From positions 15,619 to 79,618 of the forward strand of contig CAAGHP010000016.1 of the NCBI GenBank assembly GCA_900769705.1: a stretch of 64,000 bases of DNA, in the 5' to 3' direction. Position numbers and translations under genes: made by a program. How positions within the stretch are numbered: position 1 is the first letter of the stretch; every line of letters begins with the position of its first letter. The stretch comes from Alphaproteobacteria bacterium (lineage in GTDB: Bacteria; Pseudomonadota; Alphaproteobacteria; RF32; CAG-239). Under the pieces are notes generated by a model that saw only the letters and a list, made by a program, of their open reading frames with translations, did no database searches and had not been told where the DNA came from. Below, piece by piece: positions 8,507 to 16,793 of this stretch.

Positions 8507-10024
8507 TCAGCGGCTTTTGCCTTTAGTGCGGGCTGCTTTATTTTCAGACTGAAGCATATCGGCCAAGCCGTTAATGGCAATATAGGCCATCTGCGGACGG
8601 TTGTTGACTTCATAGTTTACTTCATACAGATTTTTGCGCAGAACTTCAAGTCCGAGCCAGGCTTCTTTGAGACTGCGGCCGTTTAAGACCAAGCGTGAAG
8701 ATTCATCTATCAGTGGTTTAATGGCTTTTTCGGCATAGCTGCGGCGGGATTTTGCACTGATTTCGTCAGAAGCTTCTGCCACAAATTCTTCTACGGCGGC
8801 GTTGCCCAGATATCCTTTAATTGAACGGTACATACCGGCTAAATCGCGGACAGAAACATGCTTTTGCGCACGTTCATCCAGCGGAGCTGCCGGTTCTCCG
8901 GCAAAATCTATAAAACGCAGGTCATTATCTTTTGTCACCATAACCTGTCCCAAGTGAAAGTCTCCGTGAACGCGAACCAAAGTGTCTTGACTGTCGGCTG
9001 TACCGTTTATCAGTTTTTGCACATAGTCTTTAGAAAGTTTATCCCAATTCTGCAAAAGATGGGAGGCCTTTTCTTTGGTCGGTTCAGGCAGATTTTCCAG
9101 ATTATCGATGATGGCGGCTTTTGTTTTGGCAAACAAAAATTCCAAATGTTTTTGGTAGAGATGCACAAAACGTTTAGTAATAGGCTCCGGAGTAAAAGCA
9201 GGATTATTGTCGGGATGCGATAGACATTCCGACATTTCGGCAGTCTTTTTACCCAAAGTTTTCATCAATTGAATAAAATGCGGATTTTCATCCGGCGTCA
9301 AATCTTTTTGCATCAAATAGCCGGCAGTCAGGCGCTTTTTCAGATAAGCCTGAGCATAATTCCACAAATCTCCCTGATTTTGCACATATTCCTGAATAAT
9401 ACCGGAAGAAGCCTGAGTGTTGTTTTCTGGATTATGCAAAACCAAGTAGCCATAGGTTTTCGGCATAACCGAACATTCTTCTCGCATCAATTTTTCGTTC
9501 ATCTCAAATTCGGGATTTTCTTTTTTAGAAAACTGCAGCATGCGTTCCAGTTTGAAAGCAATTTCATTGTCGCCGACAGCCAACGTGGTGTTGCTTTGCT
9601 GAACGTCGAGCGGATGGGAGGCAGAGCTGCGGTGCTGTTTCATAAATTCTGGAGGCACTAAGCTTTTATATTCCAGTTTCCAACCGTTCGGAAAGGTTAC
9701 GCTGTTGTTGTTTTGGCGGAAAAATTCATTCATTTTTTGCCAGTAATCCGAGCACTGCAGGGCGTCAATATACGGTTTGCCATCAATCATTATCACATCA
9801 GATTTATCTTTCTGTGCTTTGGCAACCGGCATCATAAAATAGCGTATAGGATCTTCATTATGTGGCGAAAGTGTAACTTTGCCTATAGTCAGCATTTTAT
9901 CGCCTTTGTCAAACGGCAGAGACATAAAACTGAGGTTTTCTATTTTGTTCAGGCGAATTTCTTCTTTAAAATTGCACCAACGCTGACGGAAAAGGTAATC
10001 CGCTGTATTTTTATCCGGTACCAT
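8507..10024 (-). CDS. Maltokinase-like phosphotransferase
   Basis: A 505-residue kinase with the aminoglycoside-phosphotransferase fold. VRVHGDFHLGQVM (catalytic Asp in HGDFH) and RFIDFAGEP (metal-binding Asp) match maltokinases (Mak) and the kinase part of TreS-Mak proteins, which make maltose 1-phosphate from maltose and ATP for the GlgE route. The start at 10024 has AAGGAG 7 bp upstream; an open stretch continuing to 10321 is rejected because it overlaps malQ. It is divergent from malQ, which supports a maltodextrin role. The family is secure but the substrate is inferred. Confidence 0.8.
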   Translation of the reverse strand: MVPDKNTADYLFRQRWCNFKEEIRLNKIENLSFMSLPFDKGDKMLTIGKVTLSPHNEDPIRYFMMPVAKAQKDKSDVIMIDGKPYIDALQCSDYWQKMNEFFRQNNNSVTFPNGWKLEYKSLVPPEFMKQHRSSASHPLDVQQSNTTLAVGDNEIAFKLERMLQFSKKENPEFEMNEKLMREECSVMPKTYGYLVLHNPENNTQASSGIIQEYVQNQGDLWNYAQAYLKKRLTAGYLMQKDLTPDENPHFIQLMKTLGKKTAEMSECLSHPDNNPAFTPEPITKRFVHLYQKHLEFLFAKTKAAIIDNLENLPEPTKEKASHLLQNWDKLSKDYVQKLINGTADSQDTLVRVHGDFHLGQVMVTKDNDLRFIDFAGEPAAPLDERAQKHVSVRDLAGMYRSIKGYLGNAAVEEFVAEASDEISAKSRRSYAEKAIKPLIDESSRLVLNGRSLKEAWLGLEVLRKNLYEVNYEVNNRPQMAYIAINGLADMLQSENKAARTKGKSR

Positions 10025-10075
10025 ACTGTTCTCCTTTTTTATGGAATGCCGATAATATAGCACATAAAATAGGGG

Positions 10076-10104
10076 TTGTAAAGTAGCTATTTTCTTGTTA
10101 GGAT
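10076..10104 (+). promoter_or_regulatory. Candidate malQ promoter
   Basis: TTGTAA (10076-10081), a 17-bp spacer and TAGGAT (10099-10104), 27 bp before the malQ ATG. Confidence 0.45.
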
Positions 10105-10131
10105 AACAGCAATTTATAAGGAGAATGAATA

Positions 10132-12276
10132 ATGCAAAAGCTGCAAGAATTGGCCGAACTCGCCGGAATATCGTCATCATACGTGGATAAAACCGGAAAA
10201 ACTCATTACACGACAGACGAAGTCCGCCGCTTTTTTTTGAAAAATATGGGGTATGCCGCCGATACGGAGGAGGAGATAGAAAACTCTTTGCAGGTTTTGA
10301 AAAAACAACGTTTGCTGCCACCGGTTATGTCTTTTTATGAAAATGAAAAAATTGAATTTTATATAAACGGCGAGGGAGAATATGAGCTTTTGCTGAAAGA
10401 TGAAGTTCAAAACACTGTGCAAACTCAAAAGGTATTAGGCGGGCAAAAAATCCGACTCGGCGGCTTAAAATTTGGATATTATACAGTGCTGGTGCAAGCC
10501 GGAAATCTGCAATGCGGAAGTTTTCTGATATATGCGCCGCAAAAGTGTTGGCAGCCTGAGTTTTTACAAAAGCATGAACATATTTACGGCACGGCGGTAA
10601 TGCTATATGCTTTGCATTCTGAACACAGCATGGGAATCGGAGACTTCGGCGATTTGACGGAAATTGTAAAGCTGACTGCGCAAAACGGCGGCGATGTCGT
10701 AGGTATAAATCCGCTTGGGGTAATGAGCCCGTTTACGCAGAATGAAGAACGTTTTGCCACAGGCAGACAAAGCGATGTTTCGCCGTACCGCACGTTAAGC
10801 CGTTTGTTTGTAAATTATATCTATCTGGATTTGCCTGCAGAAGAAGATTTTAAAAATTCCGCTTTGGTGCAGGCGTATATGAATTTGCCTGAAACCAAAG
10901 AAAAACTTGCCAGATTAAAGGCTGGTAATAAAGTGGAATACGCCGCAGTTTTGCTGCTGAAAAAACAAATTTTGGAAATGATGTTTCAGCACTTTGAAAG
11001 CATTGCTTCGGCCGAGCGAAAGAAAAAGTTTGCGGCATATATTCAGGAAAAAGGTGCTGAATTAGAAAATTTAGCGATATTTGAAACATTGCTGGAAAAA
11101 CAAGAGCCGGCAGACTATTGGCGTTTTTGGCCTGAAGCCTATAAAAATGCAAAGTCGCCGGAAATAAATATGTTCAAGCACGAACAGCAGGCAAAAATCA
11201 AATTTTATCAATATTGCCATTGGCTGGCCGATAAACAAATCAAACAGGTGCAGAAATTGGCCGTGACTTTGAAAATGAAACTGGGGCTTTATACTGATAT
11301 GCCGATTGGCGCAGCCTCTAACGGCGCTGAGGTTTGGGAAAATTCGGATGTTTATGTTTTGGATGCCGGTATCGGCGCTCCGGCCGATCCAATGCGTCCG
11401 CGCGGGCAAAGTTGGGGGTTTACGCCGTATCATCCGCAGCGGTTAGAGGCTCAGCATTATGCGCCGTTTATTAAATTGGTGCAGGAAAATATGCAGTATT
11501 CGGGCGCTCTCCGTATTGATCACGCCATGGGGCTGCGCCGGTTGTTCTGGGGCTTTTTTACAAAAGATAATCCGGTAGTGCAGGGGGCGTATGTCTATTA
11601 CAATATCAAAGATTTAGTGGCAATTTTGTGCTTGGAAAGCAATCGTCGCCGCTGCTTGGTTATCGGCGAAGATTTAGGCACGGTTCCTGAAGGTTTCAGA
11701 GAATATATGGCTGAGCATAATCTGCTGTCGTATAAGGTATTTTGCCGCCAAAAAGAAAAAAACGGAAGCTTTATTGCACCGGAAAAATATATGTATTTAT
11801 CGCTGGCTCAGCCTTCTACTCACGACCAAGCAACAGCCTGCGGTTTTTGGAAAAACGAGGATATAGAAGTGTTTAACCGCAGCGGACTGTATGTAAACCA
11901 TATGCAATATCTGGATAATTTGGAAGGTCGCCGCAGCGATAGAGAAAATATGCTGAAAGCCTTTGAGCAGCAGCGTCTTATAAGCGTGGACGAGCAGCGG
12001 CAAATGCAGCAAAGCGCGGTCAGCGGTACTCCGGCGCCGGAACATATTCAGCTACGGATAAATGAATATTGCGCCAGCACCAACAGCGCAGTGTTTTTGG
12101 TGCGTCTGAATGATATATACCGGCAGCAAGCTTTGGATAATGCTCCGGGGACGGTGCAGGAATATCCAAACTGGCGTATAAAAATGAGTGTTTCAATAGA
12201 ACAAATAAAACAATCAAAAGAGTTTGCGGAGATGATGAGGCTGATTAAGACTAACCGTCCGCATAAAGGAGAATAA
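10132..12276 (+). CDS. malQ: 4-alpha-glucanotransferase (amylomaltase)
   Basis: A 714-residue GH77 enzyme that transfers alpha-1,4-glucan segments between maltodextrins and releases glucose. The catalytic nucleophile is Asp 463 in LRIDHAMGL and the acid/base is Glu 513 in VIGEDLGTVP; STHDQAT is the third conserved region. An N-terminal extension of about 145 residues is typical of the long bacterial MalQ type. AAGGAG precedes the ATG. The divergent maltokinase and the two small genes immediately downstream form a probable maltodextrin or glycogen locus. Confidence 0.92.
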   Translation: MQKLQELAELAGISSSYVDKTGKTHYTTDEVRRFFLKNMGYAADTEEEIENSLQVLKKQRLLPPVMSFYENEKIEFYINGEGEYELLLKDEVQNTVQTQKVLGGQKIRLGGLKFGYYTVLVQAGNLQCGSFLIYAPQKCWQPEFLQKHEHIYGTAVMLYALHSEHSMGIGDFGDLTEIVKLTAQNGGDVVGINPLGVMSPFTQNEERFATGRQSDVSPYRTLSRLFVNYIYLDLPAEEDFKNSALVQAYMNLPETKEKLARLKAGNKVEYAAVLLLKKQILEMMFQHFESIASAERKKKFAAYIQEKGAELENLAIFETLLEKQEPADYWRFWPEAYKNAKSPEINMFKHEQQAKIKFYQYCHWLADKQIKQVQKLAVTLKMKLGLYTDMPIGAASNGAEVWENSDVYVLDAGIGAPADPMRPRGQSWGFTPYHPQRLEAQHYAPFIKLVQENMQYSGALRIDHAMGLRRLFWGFFTKDNPVVQGAYVYYNIKDLVAILCLESNRRRCLVIGEDLGTVPEGFREYMAEHNLLSYKVFCRQKEKNGSFIAPEKYMYLSLAQPSTHDQATACGFWKNEDIEVFNRSGLYVNHMQYLDNLEGRRSDRENMLKAFEQQRLISVDEQRQMQQSAVSGTPAPEHIQLRINEYCASTNSAVFLVRLNDIYRQQALDNAPGTVQEYPNWRIKMSVSIEQIKQSKEFAEMMRLIKTNRPHKGE

Positions 12277-12278
12277 AT

Positions 12279-12623
12279 ATGGAAAAGCCTGAAACAGAAT
12301 TAGAAGTATTTTCGGCTTTGTCGCTGCTGGAATATGTGCGACTGATGACGGCGGCGCACTATATCAATATGGGGACCGATTCCGGTGCGGCGCGTTTTGT
12401 TATTTCGCCTGAAGATTTTGCCAAAATGGAGGCTGAGCCGCTGCAAACGCCGCTAATTGGGTTATCGTTGAATTATAAATCTGATGAAAAAATTTTAGAA
12501 GTGACGGCTGATGAAGCTTTTTTGCATTTATATGAAAATAAAATTATGAACGAAGTGGCGCGGGTGTTTGCCATAAACTATAAAAACCGCTATGCTTCAA
12601 GAATTATGGCTGAAAATGTATGA
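12279..12623 (+). CDS. Unknown 114-residue acidic protein in the malQ operon
   Basis: It begins 2 bp after the malQ stop with AGGAG upstream, so it is almost certainly co-translated. The protein is soluble and acidic with no signal peptide or membrane segment. A central segment contains RFVISPEDFAKMEAE. I do not recognise a family. It overlaps the next gene by 8 bp. Confidence 0.7.
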   Translation: MEKPETELEVFSALSLLEYVRLMTAAHYINMGTDSGAARFVISPEDFAKMEAEPLQTPLIGLSLNYKSDEKILEVTADEAFLHLYENKIMNEVARVFAINYKNRYASRIMAENV

Positions 12624-12993
12624 AGAACTTTTTGCCGCATTAGCTAAATCAAAATTCCGCAGTCGATTTCATTTGAAAGGCAAAGACTTGGAATATGCCA
12701 AAGAAAAAGGTTGCGGAGTTTTGTGCCGACATGCCGCAGATTTTGTGCGTAAACGCTTAGCGGCTCCTGCAAGTTTGATGAAAAATGACGGTAAACAAAC
12801 CCCAATGCACGGACATCCGGTGTTTGTGGCGCAGCACGCTTGTGCCTGCTGCTGCCGACAGTGTCTGTATAAATGGCACCGCATAGAGCCGAATCATTGG
12901 CTGAGCGAGGCTGAACAAGTTTACATCACGGACGTTTTAATGAAGTGGATTGAAAAAGAGCTGGAAAACACAAAACAGCCGCCTTATTGCTAA
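12616..12993 (+). CDS. DUF4186 protein
   Basis: A 125-residue protein of the DUF4186 family, function unknown. Diagnostic stretches are SKFRSRFHLKGKDLEYAKEKG, then HAADFVRKRLA, GKQTPMHGHPVF, AQHACACCCRQCLYKWH and, near the end, a WIEKEL helix. The Cys/His-rich middle suggests metal binding. The start at 12616 fits the family N-terminus and overlaps the preceding stop; an in-frame ATG at 12592 is the alternative. Family members occur widely as single small genes and no pathway is established. Confidence 0.85.
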   Translation: MYEELFAALAKSKFRSRFHLKGKDLEYAKEKGCGVLCRHAADFVRKRLAAPASLMKNDGKQTPMHGHPVFVAQHACACCCRQCLYKWHRIEPNHWLSEAEQVYITDVLMKWIEKELENTKQPPYC

Positions 12994-13001
12994 GACGGCT
13001 G
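12967..13001. terminator. Terminator between DUF4186 and the M3 peptidase gene
   Basis: Stem AACAGCCG.C/G.CGGCTGTT overlapping the DUF4186 stop, with a T-rich 3' side on plus and A/T-rich sequence on minus. It serves two convergent genes. Confidence 0.65.
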
Positions 13002-13011
13002 TTTAATTTTA

Positions 13012-14781
13012 TTATTCTTCTTTTGAAATTTGTTCATAAAGCTGTTCAAGTGCTGAAAGATGTTCAGCCCCAAGAGTTAAGCCTTTTTGCCAAAAATCAG
13101 ATTTTGAAGCGTCTACGCCGAAATGCGCCAAGGCTTCGCGGTAATTTTCCACACCGCCGTTGCGCAGCATTTGCATATATTTTTCCGCAAAGTTATCAAC
13201 TGTTCCTTTTTGGTAAATTTCATACAGCGTATTGACTACGCAGCAAGCAAAGCAATAGGAATAGACGTAGAACGGATATTGGAAAAAGTGCAAAATTCCT
13301 GCCCACATTGGTGCTAAATTAGAAATGTCAACGCTTTCACCTAAATAGCCTTTCATTGAGCTTAGCCACAATTTTTCGAGCTTGACGGTAGAAATTTCTC
13401 CATTCAGGCGTTTTGCGGCGGCACAGCTTTCAAAGCAGTGAAAAGCAATCTGTCGATAAGCCGTGGAAATCATATCTTCAAGATGTTCTGCCAGCAGACA
13501 AAAACGCTCTTTAGGCGTTTTAGCCTTTTTCAGCAGCAAATTGAAAACCAGCTGTTCGGCAAAAATAGAAGCGGTTTCAGCTTGAGCGCAGGCTTTTCTG
13601 CGTCCGAGTTCACCTTGCTGTTTGCTGAGATATTCATGCACGGCATGTCCAAGCTCATGCGCCATGGTAATAACGCTGCCGGTAGAACCGGTAAAGTTCA
13701 AAAATACCATCGGCATGGCATCTCCGGCCATTTCCATGCAATAAGCGCCGCTGTCTTTGCCTTTGTAAGGACAGTAGTCTATCAAATCCTCATCAAAGAA
13801 TCGCTGAGCAATACTTGCAAATTCCGGCGAAAAAGCGTTAAACGCTTCCAATACCAAATCCTTGGCTTGTTCAATGGTGTAGGTTTCCTCTTTTACATCG
13901 GCAGAAAACGGATACGGGGCATTTCTATCCCAGTAAGAAATTTGCTGAACACCGAAAGCTTTTGCTTTCAGTGTATAGTAACGCTGCGGAACAGTGTTGT
14001 TGCTGAGCACGGTGTTGACTAAATTATCCAAATCTTCGTTCTCAATGTTGTTTTCCAGCACTGATGGTTCTTCCGGATAGCTGTAGTTGTGCCACTGAGT
14101 GTCAATCTGTTGGCAGCGCAGCAAAGCGTTATAAATCAAAGCAAAGGTCGGGCGTTTTTTTGCATACTCTTTAGACAGAGCCTTGCCGGCTTCTTTGCGG
14201 AGTTTTGCATCGCCTGAGCTCATCAGCGCTAAAGCGTCGCCTTCGGAAAGCCTCTGGCCTTTGATTTTGAATGTCATCGCCGCACGGGTTTCATCATAAA
14301 GACGAATCCAATACTGATTGACGCTGTTTTCTTCTTCAAACAGCTGCTGAATTTTAGCGTCAACAGTGTGTTTTTTGAAGCGGCGCAGCTGTTTCAGCCA
14401 AACAAAAGTACCGGTCGGCAAAACCGACTTTAACTCGTCGAGATTGATATTTTCTCCGGTTTTGAGCCAGTTTACAAAAAATACCAGCTGCTTGTCAAAT
14501 AAACTTATCTGGTCGCAAACGTTTTGATAAAACGTTGAAACAGAATTGTTGTTCAAATTTGTAGAATGCAGCAAATAGGCATAATCGTTGACTCGTCCGG
14601 CGCCAATCAGCAGTTCGATATAGCGTTTCAGTACTATGTCAATAGCTGCAGCTGACAATGAAGCTAAACGATACTCATAAAAAACTTTAAAGTCTTTTAC
14701 TTGATGCATTACTTCAGCCAGAGCCTTTTTTGCTTCGGCCTTTGAAGTGAAAACCACATTTAAATTCCAATTAACATTCAT
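13012..14781 (-). CDS. pepF: M3-family oligoendopeptidase (PepF-like)
   Basis: A 589-residue cytosolic zinc metallopeptidase cleaving short peptides. The zinc site HELGH is at residues 375-379, preceded by TGSTGSVITMA and followed by EYLSKQQ. Overall length matches PepF/M3B enzymes (about 600). The Met at 14781 begins the region that resembles the family; an upstream extension to 14856 reads like translated AT-rich spacer. No Shine-Dalgarno is visible and the leader is A/T-only, as for several genes here. Confidence 0.88.
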   Translation of the reverse strand: MNVNWNLNVVFTSKAEAKKALAEVMHQVKDFKVFYEYRLASLSAAAIDIVLKRYIELLIGAGRVNDYAYLLHSTNLNNNSVSTFYQNVCDQISLFDKQLVFFVNWLKTGENINLDELKSVLPTGTFVWLKQLRRFKKHTVDAKIQQLFEEENSVNQYWIRLYDETRAAMTFKIKGQRLSEGDALALMSSGDAKLRKEAGKALSKEYAKKRPTFALIYNALLRCQQIDTQWHNYSYPEEPSVLENNIENEDLDNLVNTVLSNNTVPQRYYTLKAKAFGVQQISYWDRNAPYPFSADVKEETYTIEQAKDLVLEAFNAFSPEFASIAQRFFDEDLIDYCPYKGKDSGAYCMEMAGDAMPMVFLNFTGSTGSVITMAHELGHAVHEYLSKQQGELGRRKACAQAETASIFAEQLVFNLLLKKAKTPKERFCLLAEHLEDMISTAYRQIAFHCFESCAAAKRLNGEISTVKLEKLWLSSMKGYLGESVDISNLAPMWAGILHFFQYPFYVYSYCFACCVVNTLYEIYQKGTVDNFAEKYMQMLRNGGVENYREALAHFGVDASKSDFWQKGLTLGAEHLSALEQLYEQISKEE

Positions 14782-14870
14782 AATGATAAAATTTAAAAAT
14801 AAAACATAAAAAAATTCTTTAAGCATAAAAATATCGTATTTTTTGTCTAAAGTCAAGCTTTATAAACAAA

Positions 14871-14904
14871 AAAAATCGCCTTAATTTTTAAGACGATTTT
14901 TTTT
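14871..14904. terminator. Terminator downstream of the TrpF-like gene
   Basis: Stem AAAATCG.C/G.CGATTTT with poly-T on both strands, 5-38 bp past the minus-strand stop. Confidence 0.7.
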
Positions 14905-14908
14905 ACAT

Positions 14909-15643
14909 TTATTTAGCAAAAGATAAAGCATTTTTGATAAAAGCTTCGCATTTTTGCAAATCCAGATGTCCGTTTGAGCCTTTTAATTTGCCTTCGGCGT
15001 CTATATAAATAGCGCGTTTAGACTTAACTACAAACGACAGTTTCTTTAGCTGCTCTGCAACATTATCAGCCGACAAACCGCCTGAATAGCCTTGCAGGCA
15101 ATCTTTGAAAACCGGAGCCTGTTGCTGTTGCGGTAAAATACCTTCGCCGTGTGAGCTGTCATACAAGCAGTCAAACTTAATGCTTTTGTTGTATATTTTT
15201 TTTACAAAAACAGCATTGCTATTATTATAAGGCAAAATAATCGGGCGCGGCGCATGGTCAGTCATTGCCTGACAGAAACGACCAAAATCAATACGATAAT
15301 CATTACCTATCAAAAAATTGATTTGCAGGCGATTTACCAGCCAGCCTTTGCGACCGTTGTTAAGACTTAGAAAATAATCCAGCTCAGGAATCATTGCCCG
15401 ACTAGCAAACTGCTGCACCCAATTACCGTTTACATGCAAAGCTATGTTAGGGGTAAGTTTTTGTGCGGCAACTTTTTCTTGCAGAGCCAAAATCCAGTCA
15501 AAACGAGCAGGATTTTCCGTAACTTTTTTGTCTGATACCTGAATACCTATTTCCATCATAGGGTATTCTTTCGCCAATGCCAACAAATCATCAATGTTTG
15601 TATGTTCATTGGCGCCTGAACAAGTGATATACTTTAAAACCAT
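14909..15643 (-). CDS. TIM-barrel protein resembling phosphoribosylanthranilate isomerase
   Basis: A 244-residue soluble protein with alternating strand/helix pattern. The segment FDCLYDSSHGEGILP followed by YSGGLSADNV resembles the C-terminal half of TrpF-like barrels, where an Asp and a GG-containing phosphate-binding loop occur. The N-terminal catalytic Cys motif of true TrpF (KxCG) is not evident; the start reads MVLKYITCSGANEH. No other trp gene is nearby, so tryptophan synthesis is doubtful. It stands alone between two terminator/RNA regions. Confidence 0.5.
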   Translation of the reverse strand: MVLKYITCSGANEHTNIDDLLALAKEYPMMEIGIQVSDKKVTENPARFDWILALQEKVAAQKLTPNIALHVNGNWVQQFASRAMIPELDYFLSLNNGRKGWLVNRLQINFLIGNDYRIDFGRFCQAMTDHAPRPIILPYNNSNAVFVKKIYNKSIKFDCLYDSSHGEGILPQQQQAPVFKDCLQGYSGGLSADNVAEQLKKLSFVVKSKRAIYIDAEGKLKGSNGHLDLQKCEAFIKNALSFAK

Positions 15644-15854
15644 AATTATAAAAATTTAAACAAAATTATACAAAATACGATTTTGAATATAGCTATTTTA
15701 CGCAATTAGTCAAGTAATATTCCCTATCAGATAGAAATAATTATCCTGAAATCTGTTTTTAAAGCAGATTACATAATAACGGCGGCAATAGCTCTCAATC
15801 ATAATAAATTAAGCAAATAACCGGCTTTGTAACTTAGACTAAAGCAAAAATATC

Positions 15855-15883
15855 TTTACAAAAAATCTTTTTCCGAATACTAT
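15855..15883 (+). promoter_or_regulatory. Promoter of pilin-leader RNA copy 1
   Basis: TTTACA (15855-15860), 17 bp, TACTAT (15878-15883). The predicted start, near 15890, coincides with the first hairpin of the RNA. The 15644-15854 stretch upstream shows no other feature. Confidence 0.6.
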
Positions 15884-15889
15884 CATTTT

Positions 15890-16088
15890 GAAAATGCAAT
15901 AGCATTTTTGGGCGTGAGAACCCTTTTAGACCTAGTCGCCAAGCATAAGCGACTTTAAATTGCTATATGCCGATTTCTGCATTGTGCGGATGTCGGCTAA
16001 ATAAGGCTATGAGCTGAATAAGCCGAGCCGTTTAGGTCTATACGGTTTCTCAACATCCGCCCGCTTTTTAACAGCGGGTTTTGTTTTT
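15890..16088 (+). ncRNA. Pilin-leader structured RNA, copy 1
   Basis: A leader of about 200 nt ending in an intrinsic terminator, 31 bp before the pilin-like gene. Elements in order: hairpin A (15891-15908), hairpin B GGGCGTGAGAACCC (15910-15923), pseudoknot strand TAGACCTA (15927-15934), hairpin C (15934-15954), outer helix CGGATGT/ACATCCG (15987-15993 with 16053-16059), and a hairpin CCGT...ACGG whose loop TAGGTCTA (16033-16040) is the perfect complement of the first pseudoknot strand. Terminator stem CCCGCT/AGCGGG at 16060-16078 is followed by TTTTGTTTTT. Copies 2-4 keep the architecture with different paired sequences. Confidence 0.8.
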
Positions 16089-16119
16089 ATGTATAACAAA
16101 TTAAACGGAGTTAATAAAT

Positions 16120-16776
16120 ATGTATAAAAATTTTGAAACAGGGCGCTCTATGATAGAAATGCTTGGCGTACTGGCAATTGTCGGTGTTCTTTCGGTCGGG
16201 GGAATCGCCGGTTATTCCAAAGCGATGGAACAATGGAAGATAAATAAAATTTTAAATGAATATAGTTATTTGATTTATGGTTTAATGGAGCATTTATCCG
16301 ACTATAAAAAACTAACCACAGCCAACTCAGGAGATGCCTCCAGTATTGGTTTGGGAGAAGCTATTATGGCCGCAGGGATTGTACCGCAGACTTGGACTAA
16401 GGGAAATAGAGGTCCGCGTCAGCTTTTCGATTCAGATGGCAATACTGTAAATATTTTTTCACGCAGCCAAAGACTGGTCGTTGACTTATATATAGGAACT
16501 CAATACATAAATGATGATGGTAAAAGTGTGTCGGCAAATTTCTCTGCAGGATTATGCCGCGAATTGTTTTTAAACTTAGCCAAGCCGATTGCCGGTACTT
16601 TACATTGGGCCAGACTATACCGCAGCAACGAAACATCTCCGGTTTTGTTTTGGGGAAACAACACATGCAACGGAGCCGATAGAAAATGTCTGAACAGTAT
16701 AACTTTATCAGAAATTGACGCTGCCTGTAAATTATGTATGAAAGATGACGTCTGTTGCATTGGATTAGAATTTTAA
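16120..16776 (+). CDS. Pilin-like protein with six conserved cysteines, copy 1
   Basis: A 218-residue type IV pilin/pseudopilin-like protein. Leader MYKNFETG is followed by RSMIEMLGVLAIVGVLSVGG: prepilin peptidase would cut after Gly 8, placing Glu at +5 as in class III/type IV pilins. A single hydrophobic helix (about 10-32) passes into GYSKAM, the coiled N-terminal alpha helix, then a variable globular domain. Conserved cysteines lie in GLCREL, NNTCNG, RKCLN, ACKLCM and VCCIGLEF. ACGGAG sits before the ATG. No pilus assembly genes are present; it is one of four paralogues here, each behind the same RNA leader. Confidence 0.85.
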   Translation: MYKNFETGRSMIEMLGVLAIVGVLSVGGIAGYSKAMEQWKINKILNEYSYLIYGLMEHLSDYKKLTTANSGDASSIGLGEAIMAAGIVPQTWTKGNRGPRQLFDSDGNTVNIFSRSQRLVVDLYIGTQYINDDGKSVSANFSAGLCRELFLNLAKPIAGTLHWARLYRSNETSPVLFWGNNTCNGADRKCLNSITLSEIDAACKLCMKDDVCCIGLEF

Positions 16777-16793
16777 TAATCCTAAAAAATCTC

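Noticed and set aside
10025..10321. Upstream extension of the maltokinase gene
   Set aside because: It overlaps the malQ start and promoter, and a good ribosome-binding site precedes 10024.
15890..16088. Pilin leader as a c-di-GMP riboswitch
   Set aside because: Length, pseudoknot layout and conserved hairpin order do not fit the class I or II aptamers known to me.
15890..16776. Pilin cassette as a diversity-generating retroelement
   Set aside because: No reverse transcriptase or template/variable repeat pair is visible in the window.
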